The translations under genes were made by a program, and so were the position numbers. Below, in pieces: positions 52,467 to 60,338 of a stretch of 64,000 nt of DNA (the stretch's first letter is position 1; every line of letters begins with the position of its first letter). Source of the stretch: an uncultured Oscillospiraceae bacterium (GTDB taxonomy: Bacteria > Bacillota_A > Clostridia > Oscillospirales > Oscillospiraceae); assembly GCA_910579155.1 (NCBI GenBank), contig CAJTTS010000008.1, positions 1-64,000 of the forward strand, in the 5' to 3' direction. The notes below the pieces were generated by a model that searched no databases, had not been told where the DNA came from, and was given only the letters and a program-made list of their open reading frames with translations.

Positions 52467-54359
52467 ATGAAGTCCAAAAAATGGTTCTTTGATTTGACGG
52501 TATACAAGAAAACCATCGCGCGGTTCTGGCCCCTGTGGGCGGCATATTTTGTCATTTGGCTCATTTTTCTGCCCTTGCAGGGGCTGATGTACCTGCGCAT
52601 GGACGCCAACGACCTGAACGGCTTCGGCGGCAGCTATATGGAGAACTTTGCCAGGTACACGGTGGCGAGCCGGGCGGGGAACGAGACCATACTGATGCTG
52701 GCGATACTCTTCGGCGTGCTGGGGGCCATGGCGGTGTTCAGCCACCTGTACAACGCCCGGTCCGCCAACCTGTTCGGCTCCCTGCCCGTGCGGCGGGAGG
52801 GGCTGTTTATCAGCCACTACCTGGCGGGGCTGTCCTTCACCATCGTGCCCAATCTGGCCGTCTTCCTGCTGACGCTGCTGGTGGAGGCGATGAGCGGCTA
52901 TGTCTATCTGGACGGGCTGCTGTTCTGGCTGGCGGCGGCCTGCGGGGAGTGCTTCTTCTTCTACACCCTGGCGGTGTTCTGCGGCATGTTCACCGGGCAC
53001 ATCCTGGCCCTGCCCGCCTTTTACGCCATCGTCAACCTGTTCGCCTACGGGGTGACGGGCATGCTCTATCTGACGCTGAACTCCTTCTACTACGGCTTCG
53101 CAGGGTTCAGCCCGTGGGTGGACGAGCTGGTGGAATGGCTCACCCCGGCGATTGCCCTGGGGGAGCGGGTGTGGTATGCCGGGGATTACCTGGCGGATAC
53201 CTTGGACGGCCCGGTTACGGGCTACGGCTTCCAGGGACGGACCATGCAGGGGATGGGCACGCTGGGCGCATATGCCCTGGTGGCTGTGGCGCTGGCGGTG
53301 TGCGCCTTCCTGCTCTACCGCGCCCGGCGGCTGGAGAGCGCCGGGGACGTGGTGTCCGTGCGGCCCATGCGCCCGGTGTTCCAATACGGCATGGCCTTCT
53401 GCGTGGGCATGGTGTTCGGCGTGGGCACCACCGCCATGGTGGGGGGCGGCGAGTACGTCCTGATGGCCGCTATCCTGGTCTGGGGTGTCATCGGCTACTT
53501 CGCCGCCCGGATGCTGCTGGACAAATCCTTCCGGGTGTTCAAAAAGTGGAAGGGCGCGGTGGCGGTGGCCGGGGTGTTCGTGGCGCTGTTCCTGGTGGTG
53601 GGGCTGGACCTGACCGGGTACGAGACCCGCGTGCCCCACGCCGCCGAGGTGAAGTCGGTGCATGTCAGGGGGCTGAGCGCCGTCAACTTCGCCGACGGCG
53701 GCGACACGGTGTGCCTGGACATCGAGGACCCGGGGCAGATCGCGCTGCTGACGGCCATGCACCGGGCGGCGGTGGAGGACCGGAGCGATGAGTGGCACGA
53801 CGGAAATACCGTCGGCTGCCGGCTGGAGCTGGACTATACGCTGAACGACGGCTCCACCCTGCGGCGGTCCTACTATGTGAATATAGAGCCCCAGGAGCGG
53901 GACCAGGAGGGCACCGCCGCCTGGGCGCTGGAACAGCTTTACCACAACACGGACCTGTATTGGAGGGTGTACGGCTTCGACGTCCTGGAGGAGGAGATCG
54001 CCGGGGGCGGGCGGCTGGACAGCGCGGAGTTCGGCCACTATGACGAGGAGTGGGGCAGCGCCAGCGACGTGGTGGGCTACGGGGACGACGCCCGGGCCCT
54101 TCTGGACGCGGTGGAGGAGGATATGCGGGCCGGACGCATCGGCGTGCGCACCCTGGCCGGGGCGGAGGACTCCTACCGCTACAACCCCAGGGACTGCCTG
54201 AGCTTCCGGGTGGTGGACCCGGTCAACGGCGAGCTGAACTACAGTCTGGAGATCGCCCTTCAGGACACGGCGAGCAGCACCCTGGCGGAGTTGGGCCGGC
54301 TGGAGGCGAATTTGGACAACGAGTACCTGCGGGAGGCGTTTGAGGAGTGGCTGAAATGA
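52467..54359 (+). CDS. Large ABC transporter membrane protein with C-terminal outer domain
   Basis: A 630-residue protein. The first about 390 residues hold ten or so hydrophobic segments (FWPLWAAYFVIWLIFLPLQG, ILMLAILFGVLGAMAVFSHL, LLFWLAAACGECFFFYTLAV, and others). The last about 240 residues are hydrophilic and rich in Asp/Glu (EVKSVHVRGLSAVNFADGGD; CLSFRVVDPVNGELNYSLEI), probably outside the cell. The ATG at 52467 has GGAGG eight bases upstream. It follows the ATPase after 54 bases. The domain plan (permease plus large outer domain) recalls efflux or antimicrobial-peptide systems. Confidence 0.85.
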   Translation: MKSKKWFFDLTVYKKTIARFWPLWAAYFVIWLIFLPLQGLMYLRMDANDLNGFGGSYMENFARYTVASRAGNETILMLAILFGVLGAMAVFSHLYNARSANLFGSLPVRREGLFISHYLAGLSFTIVPNLAVFLLTLLVEAMSGYVYLDGLLFWLAAACGECFFFYTLAVFCGMFTGHILALPAFYAIVNLFAYGVTGMLYLTLNSFYYGFAGFSPWVDELVEWLTPAIALGERVWYAGDYLADTLDGPVTGYGFQGRTMQGMGTLGAYALVAVALAVCAFLLYRARRLESAGDVVSVRPMRPVFQYGMAFCVGMVFGVGTTAMVGGGEYVLMAAILVWGVIGYFAARMLLDKSFRVFKKWKGAVAVAGVFVALFLVVGLDLTGYETRVPHAAEVKSVHVRGLSAVNFADGGDTVCLDIEDPGQIALLTAMHRAAVEDRSDEWHDGNTVGCRLELDYTLNDGSTLRRSYYVNIEPQERDQEGTAAWALEQLYHNTDLYWRVYGFDVLEEEIAGGGRLDSAEFGHYDEEWGSASDVVGYGDDARALLDAVEEDMRAGRIGVRTLAGAEDSYRYNPRDCLSFRVVDPVNGELNYSLEIALQDTASSTLAELGRLEANLDNEYLREAFEEWLK

Positions 54360-54706
54360 AACCATGCGTGAAAATAACGGCCTGCCTGCTGCTTCTGCTG
54401 GCGCTGTGCGCGTGCGGCAGCTATGAGTCCAGGATCGCGGGCACCTGGCAGGGGGACGGAAGCCTGGACTCGGGGATGGAGGGGGCAGACCCCCCGCCCC
54501 CCTTCGACGGCGCGGAGCGATGGGTGTTCGACGGGAAGGAGAGCGCCGTCGTGACCGTGGACGGAAGGGACATCCAGCTCCACTACTACGCCAGCGACGA
54601 CACCCTGACCCTGAACGACGGCGGGGAGGTGTCCTGGGGCGTGCTGTATGAGCGGAAGGGCGATACCCTGCGCGTCGGCGGCGCCGAATTTGTAAGGGTC
54701 AAATAA
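54356..54706 (+). CDS. Small lipoprotein, last gene of the GntR-ABC operon
   Basis: A 116-residue protein with a lipoprotein signal (MKPCVKITACLLLLLALCAC, Cys20). The mature part has AGTWQGDGSLDSG and DGGEVSWGVLYERKGDTLRV, a beta-rich pattern like other small lipoproteins with a GTW start. The ATG overlaps the permease stop (ATGA). It may act with the outer domain of the permease; that is inference. Confidence 0.82.
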   Translation: MKPCVKITACLLLLLALCACGSYESRIAGTWQGDGSLDSGMEGADPPPPFDGAERWVFDGKESAVVTVDGRDIQLHYYASDDTLTLNDGGEVSWGVLYERKGDTLRVGGAEFVRVK

Positions 54707-54736
54707 AGAGGGCGCGGAGGGGGTGCAAAAACCTCC

Positions 54737-54765
54737 TTGCCTTCCCGCTGTAGCCGTGACATAAT
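54737..54765 (+). promoter_or_regulatory. Promoter of the 48-residue gene
   Basis: TTGCCT (54737-54742), 17-base spacer, CATAAT (54760-54765). Confidence 0.55.
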
Positions 54766-54788
54766 TGTTGCAGAAGGGAGTGCTTTCA

Positions 54789-54935
54789 ATGGGCATGACG
54801 GATAAGCAGTTCCAGAGCTGGGTGAGCTTCCTGCTGGGCGATCTCAGGGATATGAATAATGAGAGCGACCCGGAAAAGAAAGCGGCCAAGCTGGCGGAGA
54901 TCATGGAGAACCTGCAAAAGACATTGGAAGACTGA
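54789..54935 (+). CDS. Small acidic helical protein (48 residues)
   Basis: ATG at 54789 with GGGAG eight bases upstream. Product starts MGMTDKQFQSWVSFLLGDLR and ends EIMENLQKTLED; amphipathic, acidic, predicted helical, no membrane segment. It has a promoter and a strong terminator, so it is a complete unit. No function can be read from it. Such short proteins are common in Clostridia next to mobile or stress genes. Confidence 0.65.
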   Translation: MGMTDKQFQSWVSFLLGDLRDMNNESDPEKKAAKLAEIMENLQKTLED

Positions 54936-54939
54936 ACCA

Positions 54940-54968
54940 GGCGCCGGGGTTGCCCCCGGCGCCTTTTT
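54940..54968 (+). terminator. Terminator of the 48-residue gene
   Basis: GGCGCCGGGG (54940-54949) with CCCCGGCGCC (54954-54963), then TTTTT. Confidence 0.9.
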
Positions 54969-55016
54969 GTGCTATAATAGCGGAAATAATTTCCGGCGAA
55001 AAGGGAAGGCCTAGTC

Positions 55017-55080
55017 CAAAAGTTTCTTTTTGGTTCCTTTTTCTTTACAAAGAAAAAGGAACCCGCCGGAGGCAAAAAAG
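55017..55080 (+). repeat. Hairpin leader element before the HD hydrolase gene
   Basis: CCAAAAGTTTCTTTTT, then a 15-bp hairpin GGTTCCTTTTTCTTT (55032-55046) with its complement (55049-55063), then CGCCGGAGGCAAAAAAGGAG containing the Shine-Dalgarno. The same order is found before tadA (34465) and, in part, before the MBL gene (4257). Confidence 0.75.
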
Positions 55081-55091
55081 GAGGGCTTGCT

Positions 55092-55682
55092 ATGCCGGGA
55101 AAAGAGGAATTCGTCGAAATATACACCGAGCACATCCATCGGGAGGGGTCCGCGGAGCTGCTGGACTACCTGCAAAACAAGAGCGACTTTTTCACTGCCC
55201 CCGCCTCCGCCCGATACCACGGGGCCTACGCCGGAGGGCTGTGCGACCACAGCGTCAACGTGTTCCGCTGCCTGGAGGCGTACCTGGCCCGGGACAGGGT
55301 CAGGGAGGTGTATGGGGTGGAGTACCCTATGGAGTCCGTCGCCATCGCCGCCCTGCTCCACGACCTGTGCAAGATCGGCTGCTACCGGGCGGGCACCCGG
55401 AACGTGAAGGACGACGCCACCGGCAAGTGGGAGAAGGTTCCCACCTTCTACTATGAGGACAAACTGCCCTACGGACACGGGGAAAAATCGGTGTACATTA
55501 TCTCCGGGTTCATGCGCCTGACCCGGGAGGAGGCCATGGCCATCCGCTGGCATATGGGCTTCTCAGGCACGGAGGATGCCCGGACCGTGGGACAGGCGCT
55601 GATGCAGTACCCCTTGGCGTTCGCGCTGGCCACCGCGGATATGGAGGCGTCTTACTTCCTGGAAAAAGAGCCGAAAAAGTAA
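55092..55682 (+). CDS. HD-superfamily hydrolase
   Basis: A 196-residue protein with His in GLCDHSVNVFRCL, HD pair in LLHDLCKIGCYRAG, and later His in GHGEKSVYIISGF and IRWHMGF, the layout of YhaM/YfbR-like HD hydrolases; the insert between (GKWEKVPTFYYEDKLPYGHG) is also typical. Members cleave nucleotides or act as 3'-5' exoribonuclease modules, but no OB-fold precedes the HD domain here, so YhaM itself is unlikely. The start at 55092 is set by AAAAAGGAGG. It is followed by a GC-rich hairpin. Confidence 0.88.
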   Translation: MPGKEEFVEIYTEHIHREGSAELLDYLQNKSDFFTAPASARYHGAYAGGLCDHSVNVFRCLEAYLARDRVREVYGVEYPMESVAIAALLHDLCKIGCYRAGTRNVKDDATGKWEKVPTFYYEDKLPYGHGEKSVYIISGFMRLTREEAMAIRWHMGFSGTEDARTVGQALMQYPLAFALATADMEASYFLEKEPKK

Positions 55683-55685
55683 AGC

Positions 55686-55713
55686 GCGGCCCCCGCCAGT
55701 TGGCGGGGGCCGC
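55686..55713. terminator. GC-rich hairpin between convergent genes
   Basis: GCGGCCCCCGCC (55686-55697) with GGCGGGGGCCGC (55702-55713); only a poor T-run (GTTTATTT) follows. Confidence 0.65.
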
Positions 55714-55720
55714 GGCGTGT

Positions 55721-56317
55721 TTATTTCTGCATATCCGCAAAGGTTTTACTGTTCATGCTCACCTGGAGGGAATGCATCTCCTCGGAGGATGCGTTCTCGG
55801 CGGTGAAGGAGAGCGAGCCCTTGGCGGCGGTGAGCCGCCAGGTCACCTTGGAAGCGTCCTTGTCCTGCTTGGCGCCCCACTCCTGGGCGGTGTCGAAGGT
55901 GACGTCCTGAATGTCCATACCGTTGTAGCTGGCGGACATCTTCTCCAATGCGGACTTGCTCAGAGTCACGGAATAGACGATGCCCGACGTGGCGGCCTCC
56001 GAGGCTTCCTTGTTGATGTTGGAGCCGCCGTAGTAGGGGGTGTAGACGTTGACCCAGAAGGAATAGCCCGCGCCCTTGGACAGCATGTACATGAAATAGA
56101 TGTACTTGTCGCCGTCGTGGGCCACGTCCTGCCGCCCGGCGGAACTCAGCTCATAGCCCAGGGCGGTCAGGTCCGCCACGGTGGTCTTGCCCAGGGTGAT
56201 GGTATAGCCGTCAACGACGGCCTCCATGGGCATGTCCGGCCCGGCGGAGCAGGCCGTCAGGCCCAGCAGCAGGGCCAGGGACAACGCCAACAGGGTGATA
56301 CGCTTGATGATACTCAT
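55721..56317 (-). CDS. Predicted lipoprotein
   Basis: A 198-residue protein with a lipoprotein signal (LLALSLALLLGLTACSAGPD, Cys23). The mature part begins with a compact beta-rich unit VVDGYTITLGKTTVADLTAL followed by YTPYYGGSNINKEAS, then a domain with GIVYSVTLSKSALEKMS. This pattern appears in lipoproteins of gut Clostridia but I cannot name a function. AAGGAGAGATTCCAA precedes the ATG. Monocistronic on the minus strand. Confidence 0.8.
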   Translation of the reverse strand: MSIIKRITLLALSLALLLGLTACSAGPDMPMEAVVDGYTITLGKTTVADLTALGYELSSAGRQDVAHDGDKYIYFMYMLSKGAGYSFWVNVYTPYYGGSNINKEASEAATSGIVYSVTLSKSALEKMSASYNGMDIQDVTFDTAQEWGAKQDKDASKVTWRLTAAKGSLSFTAENASSEEMHSLQVSMNSKTFADMQK

Positions 56318-56464
56318 TTGGAATCTCTCCTTACTTGTTTGAAACTATATAAATATGTATCAGGTCCGCCGACTGGGGACACTTTTTTATTCGGCGGGGG
56401 AGGGAAAAATATAAGCCGGTTTGACCCGTGAAATTTTCTCGAGAATGTTGAATTGGGCGGGAAA

Positions 56465-56494
56465 AAGCGCCCCCGTCAACCGACAGGGGCGCTT
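56465..56494 (-). terminator. Terminator after the HAD gene
   Basis: AAGCGCCCCCGTC (56465-56477) with GACAGGGGCGCTT (56482-56494); T-run on the minus strand (TTTTTCCC). Confidence 0.88.
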
Positions 56495-56497
56495 CCT

Positions 56498-57310
56498 TTA
56501 ATAAACAGAGTCCAGGATCTCGATGGCCTGGGCCACGGCGTGGTCGTCGCAGTGGCCCAGCACACGGGCCCCCCAGTCCTTTACCGCCTGGGTGCAGTTG
56601 GCCGGGGCGAAAGGGATCGCCGACAGGGCGAGCATGGGGATGTCGTTCAGGTTGTCCCCCATGCAGTAGAGGTTGGAACGGGCGATGCCCAGCAGCTTTG
56701 CCACCCGGTCCACCGTGGCCCCCTTGTCGCACCCTTTGGCGGTGACCTCCAGCAGGTAGCGGTTGGAGAAAATAGCCTCGCATTGATCGCCCCAGCGGGA
56801 AAGGAGGCGGGCCTGGACCTCCTTTAAATAGGACTCGTCCTGCTGGAGGATGACCTTGCTCCAGGGGGTGGGCATGTCCGGAATGGGACAGAGAATCTGG
56901 GCGCCCCCCACCTTGGCCAGGTGCTCCCGGGTGACGGCGTTGGGGTTGTGGACGTAGATGTCCTCGCCGTGGTACGCCTCGAAGCCCAGGTCGGGGAACT
57001 CCCGGCACAGCTCCGCCAGCATTTTGGGGGAGTCGCCGGGCAAGCCGCTGTCCAGCAGGTAGCGGTTTGCGGCGTAGTCATAGATGGCCGCGCCGTTGGA
57101 CAGCACCGCGGGGGCGTTGAGGGTGAGCCGCTCCTTCTCAATCTGGGGCGTAAAGGTGCGGTGGGCCCGGCCGGTGGCGATGGAAAAATATCCGCCGTTT
57201 TCGATGAAATAGCGGATGGCGGCGCGGTTTTCCGGGGAGACGGCGCAATGGGTATTATATAAGGTGTCATCGTAGTCCGTGAAGAGCAGCACGCCGTCAA
57301 ATTTGCCCAC
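56498..57310 (-). CDS. HAD-superfamily (Cof-type) phosphatase
   Basis: A 270-residue HAD IIB phosphatase: nucleophile motif LLFTDYDDTLYNT (Asp pair with an extra Asp in place of Gly), SIATGRAHRTF motif II, and CMGDNLNDIPML motif III/IV near the C-terminus. The cap domain lies between. These enzymes dephosphorylate sugar phosphates, FMN or pyridoxal phosphate; the substrate is not set. The GTG at 57310 has AAGGGGG seven bases upstream. It follows thiT after 22 bases, so a thiamine-pathway phosphatase is possible. Confidence 0.9.
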   Translation of the reverse strand: MGKFDGVLLFTDYDDTLYNTHCAVSPENRAAIRYFIENGGYFSIATGRAHRTFTPQIEKERLTLNAPAVLSNGAAIYDYAANRYLLDSGLPGDSPKMLAELCREFPDLGFEAYHGEDIYVHNPNAVTREHLAKVGGAQILCPIPDMPTPWSKVILQQDESYLKEVQARLLSRWGDQCEAIFSNRYLLEVTAKGCDKGATVDRVAKLLGIARSNLYCMGDNLNDIPMLALSAIPFAPANCTQAVKDWGARVLGHCDDHAVAQAIEILDSVY

Positions 57311-57332
57311 GTGGAGGCCCCCTTTGTAAAAG

Positions 57333-57896
57333 TCAGATGCGGTCGATGACGCCGAAGTCCTCACACTTGAGGTACCTCTTCAGCGGCGTGGCCATCAGCG
57401 CCGAGATGACCGCCAGGCACAGCGCCAGGTCGATGACTATATAGCTGCCGTTGTAGGCCAGGGAGTAGAGGTACGGGTTGGTGAAGGTGGTGTTGAACAG
57501 CTCCGTGGGCATCAGGATGCGGTACACGGTGATGCCGCTGATGAAGTGGACGACGAACCGGGCCAGGGACGCGATGACGGAGGAGATGTAGATTTTCCCT
57601 TTGGCGACGCCGCCCAGCCCCATGACGCCGAAGGCCACGATGTAGTCCAGGATGATGGACACCCAGCCATAGCTCACCGCGCTCTGGACGAACACCTGGA
57701 GAATGCCGAAGGCAAAGCAGCCGATGAGGCCGCTGCCCAGCCCCCACCGGGCGATGAAAATGAACAGGGGCAGCATTTCCAGGGAAATGGAGCCGCCCTG
57801 GGGCAGCTCGAAGGGCTTGAGCAGCCCCAGCACCAGCGCCAGGGCGACCATGAGAGCCCCCTCGCACAGCATACGGATGGTTTGTCGTTTGGTCAT
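57333..57896 (-). CDS. thiT: Thiamine ECF-transporter substrate-binding protein ThiT
   Basis: A 187-residue membrane protein of ThiT size with about six helices: GALMVALALVLGLLKPFELP, then SLEMLPLFIFIARWGLGSG, and VHFISGITVYRILMPTELFN; the family shows the WGLGSGL and ITVYR elements. It captures thiamine and works with a shared ECF module (EcfA/A'/T) that is not in the window. A TPP riboswitch lies upstream and its platform can pair with the start region, so high TPP should turn it off. AGGAGG lies nine bases before the ATG. Confidence 0.93.
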   Translation of the reverse strand: MTKRQTIRMLCEGALMVALALVLGLLKPFELPQGGSISLEMLPLFIFIARWGLGSGLIGCFAFGILQVFVQSAVSYGWVSIILDYIVAFGVMGLGGVAKGKIYISSVIASLARFVVHFISGITVYRILMPTELFNTTFTNPYLYSLAYNGSYIVIDLALCLAVISALMATPLKRYLKCEDFGVIDRI

Positions 57897-57967
57897 TGTC
57901 GTTTCCTCCTGAAATTAAGTATACCGCAATGCAAACGGTGCAATGCGGTAAGCGAGAGAAACGACAA
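57896..57967 (-). promoter_or_regulatory. Expression platform of the thiT riboswitch (start-codon sequestering hairpin)
   Basis: Minus strand: TTGTCGTTTC (57967-57958) pairs with GAAACGACAA (57905-57896), which spans the sequence between Shine-Dalgarno and ATG. An inner hairpin (ACCGCATTGCA with TGCATTGCGGT) closes the loop. The arrangement implies translational control. Confidence 0.7.
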
Positions 57968-57982
57968 CGGCCCTTTTTGTCG

Positions 57983-58090
57983 AATACACTTCCTACGCCG
58001 GCATTACCCGGATCAGGTACGAGGGACCGGAGGCTGCACTTTGCCTCACATCACAGCCGGGAATAACTCCCAGCGCCCCTGTGATATTCC
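57983..58090 (-). promoter_or_regulatory. TPP riboswitch (THI element)
   Basis: Minus strand order: GGGGCGCTGGG, TTATTCCCGGCTGTGATG, GTACCTGATCCGGGTAATGC and CGGCGTAGGAAG. CTGATC-GGGTAAT-CC-GCGTAGGRAG is the diagnostic thiamin box. P1 is AATA(T)CAC with GTGTATT. Confidence 0.95.
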
Positions 58091-58109
58091 ATTCACTTGC
58101 GGTGAGCTT

Positions 58110-58138
58110 ATTGTATTCGATCCAAGGGCCGCTGTCAA
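58110..58138 (-). promoter_or_regulatory. Promoter of the thiT transcript
   Basis: Minus strand: TTGACA (58138-58133), 17-base spacer, TACAAT (58115-58110). Confidence 0.85.
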
Positions 58139-58292
58139 GAGGCTGGGCAAAAGGACGAAAAAAAGGACGGATTTTTGGCGGTTTTGCTAAGAGTCCTATA
58201 AAATGTGGCAGCCCTCCCCAAATAACGGCAAAAGGCAACAAGATGTGGAGCTGCAATCCAACAAAAGAGGACGGGCGGCGGGAAATTCGGGG

Positions 58293-58321
58293 TTGACGGG
58301 CGGGACAAAATGGTGTAACAT
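58293..58321 (+). promoter_or_regulatory. Promoter of the M23 hydrolase gene
   Basis: TTGACG (58293-58298), 17-base spacer, TAACAT (58316-58321). Confidence 0.65.
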
Positions 58322-58326
58322 ATGCC

Positions 58327-58343
58327 TGTAACCATTTTGTAAC
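58327..58343 (+). promoter_or_regulatory. WalR (YycF)-type box
   Basis: TGTAAC-CATTT-TGTAAC fits the consensus TGTWAH-N5-TGTWAH exactly. A further TGTAAC lies at 58314-58319, and an inverted repeat AAAATGGT/ACCATTTT spans 58307-58338. The site overlaps the predicted transcription start, so repression is more likely than activation if the promoter call is right. Confidence 0.6.
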
Positions 58344-58412
58344 TCTTTTCAGTTTTTTGTTACGGATTTGTTTGCCGGATAACCAAGTAAGACCAATCAG
58401 GAGGTATTTTTC

Positions 58413-60155
58413 GTGAAGCAGACCGAGAGAGACTACGACAATACCGAAAAGCTGGCCGGACAGGCTGGCGCCGGCCAGGGCAAGGGGCAGAAGAGCGCCG
58501 CCGACAAGCCCCAGTCCTGGCGGCAGTATATTGAAGAGACCGAGGCCGCTGAAAAAAAGGCCGAGCGGGAAGCCGCCAAGGAGCGGGCCGCCCAGATCAA
58601 AAAGGAGAAGCACAGCGTCTCCGCCTGGAAGGACAAGGCCAGGGCCGCGCTGGCCCGGATGAAGGAGAGCCGGACGGAGCAGGAGGCCGTGAAGGAAAAG
58701 GCCGGACAGGCCGCCAAAGCCGTGGCCGCCGCCGCGGCCGGGGGCTGGAAGCGGGTCCGCGAGCTCACCGCCGGGGGGCGGGGGAGCGCGGGCGAGGCCC
58801 TGGCCAAGGTCCGGGCGGTGGTGGACCGCCACCCCATCTCCCCGCTGATGTACGTCACGCTGCTGGTGCTGATCGTGGGCGCGGGCTTCTTCCGGAGCAC
58901 CTATACCCGGGCCTACGCCGTCAATGTGAACGGGCAGCCTGTGGGCGTGGTGTCCAGCGAGGAAGAGGTCCAGGCCATCATCAGTAACGTGGAGTCCAGG
59001 GCCACCGACATCCTGGGCGAGCGCTACGACTACGACGGAGAGGTGTCCATCGACGAGGTGTATGCCACCCCGGCAGACCTGAGCGACGCCGCACAGGTGG
59101 AGGACATCCTGTTCGACAACGTGGGCGCCGTGATCCAGGCCTACACCCTGGTGGTGGACGGCGTGGAGATCGGCCGCGCCCGCAGCGAGGCGGACCTGTA
59201 CAACCTGCTGGACGAGGCGGCCCAGCCCTACCTCAGCCCGGATACCGTCAGCTACGAGTTTGTGGAAAAGGTGGAGGTCCTCCCCGTTGAAGTGCCCGCC
59301 AACACCGAGTTTGACCTGAACGCCATCCGGGAGGTGCTGGCCCGGTTCGAAGTGGAGCAGGCCACTTACGTGGTGAAAAAGGGCGACACCTTCAACGCCA
59401 TCGCCTACTCCCTGGATATGTGGCCCTATGAGTTGTCCGTGCTCAACCCGGACGTCATCGTGGATAAAATCTGGGTGGACCAGGAACTGGTCATCCAGGA
59501 GGCCGTGCCCTTCCTGTCCGTGCAGAACTTTACCGATGAGACCTATGAGGAGACCGTGCCCAGCCCGGTGGAGTATATCGAGACCGCCGACCTCTACGTG
59601 GGCGAAACCAAGGTGAAGGAGCAGGGCGAGGACGGCCTCCAGCGGGTCAACGCCCGGGTCACCTACGTCAACGGCGTGGAGGTGGAGCGGGAGGTGCTGT
59701 CCACCGAGACGCTGGTGGAGGCCACCACCACCTATTCCTACACCGGGACCACTCCGCGGCCCGTCACCGCCTCCAACGGCTACTTCATCTGGCCGGTGCG
59801 GGGCACCATCACCTCCAACTTCGGCGGGCGCAACCTGTGGGGCCGTTACGACTTCCACCTGGGCCTGGATATCGCGTGCCGCACCGGCACCTCCATCAAG
59901 GCCGCAGACGGCGGCACCGTCATCAAGGCGGGGTGGAGCGGCAGTTACGGATACCTGGTGGCCATCCGCCACGACAACGGCTATGTCACCTACTACGCCC
60001 ACAACTCCTCCCTGCTGGTGAGCGTGGGCCAGAAGGTATACCAGGGCCAGATCATCGCCAAGTCGGGCGCCACCGGCAACGTCAGCGGGCCCCACTGCCA
60101 CTTTGAGGTGCGCATCAACGGCACCAGCGTCAATCCCCGGAACTATCTGCCCTGA
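58413..60155 (+). CDS. Membrane-anchored M23 peptidoglycan hydrolase with LysM and G5 domains
   Basis: A 580-residue protein. Residues 1-140 are cytoplasmic, highly charged and helical (Lys/Glu/Ala-rich, KKAEREAAKERAAQIKKEKH); one membrane helix follows (YVTLLVLIVGAGFF, near 148-163). Outside are a domain of about 150 residues, a LysM unit (VVKKGDTFNAIAYSLDMWPY, near 320-366), a G5 domain (near 375-450) and an M23 domain (455-580) with HLGLDIA, YYAHNSSLLVSVGQKV and HCHFEV zinc ligands. It should cut peptide bonds in the wall. The GTG start at 58413 has GGAGG eight bases upstream. Confidence 0.93.
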   Translation: MKQTERDYDNTEKLAGQAGAGQGKGQKSAADKPQSWRQYIEETEAAEKKAEREAAKERAAQIKKEKHSVSAWKDKARAALARMKESRTEQEAVKEKAGQAAKAVAAAAAGGWKRVRELTAGGRGSAGEALAKVRAVVDRHPISPLMYVTLLVLIVGAGFFRSTYTRAYAVNVNGQPVGVVSSEEEVQAIISNVESRATDILGERYDYDGEVSIDEVYATPADLSDAAQVEDILFDNVGAVIQAYTLVVDGVEIGRARSEADLYNLLDEAAQPYLSPDTVSYEFVEKVEVLPVEVPANTEFDLNAIREVLARFEVEQATYVVKKGDTFNAIAYSLDMWPYELSVLNPDVIVDKIWVDQELVIQEAVPFLSVQNFTDETYEETVPSPVEYIETADLYVGETKVKEQGEDGLQRVNARVTYVNGVEVEREVLSTETLVEATTTYSYTGTTPRPVTASNGYFIWPVRGTITSNFGGRNLWGRYDFHLGLDIACRTGTSIKAADGGTVIKAGWSGSYGYLVAIRHDNGYVTYYAHNSSLLVSVGQKVYQGQIIAKSGATGNVSGPHCHFEVRINGTSVNPRNYLP

Positions 60156-60170
60156 TCCCTACAGCATTGA

Positions 60171-60201
60171 GCCGCCTCCGGCCTGGCCGGAGGCGGCTTT
60201 T
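60171..60201 (+). terminator. Terminator of the M23 gene
   Basis: GCCGCCTCCGGCC (60171-60183) with GGCCGGAGGCGGC (60185-60197), then TTTT. Confidence 0.88.
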
Positions 60202-60228
60202 GCGCATTGGAATTCGCTTATTTGCAGG

Positions 60229-60257
60229 TTGCTATGATGGAAATGTTATGATATAAT
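60229..60257 (+). promoter_or_regulatory. Promoter of the SLH/transglutaminase gene
   Basis: TTGCTA (60229-60234), 17-base spacer, TATAAT (60252-60257). Confidence 0.7.
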
Positions 60258-60338
60258 TACTTTAATTTGCAAAATGATCCGGGCGGGCCCGCCTGAATGC
60301 AAACCCGGAGTCCGGCGCTGAAGAGAGAGGGAATCAAG

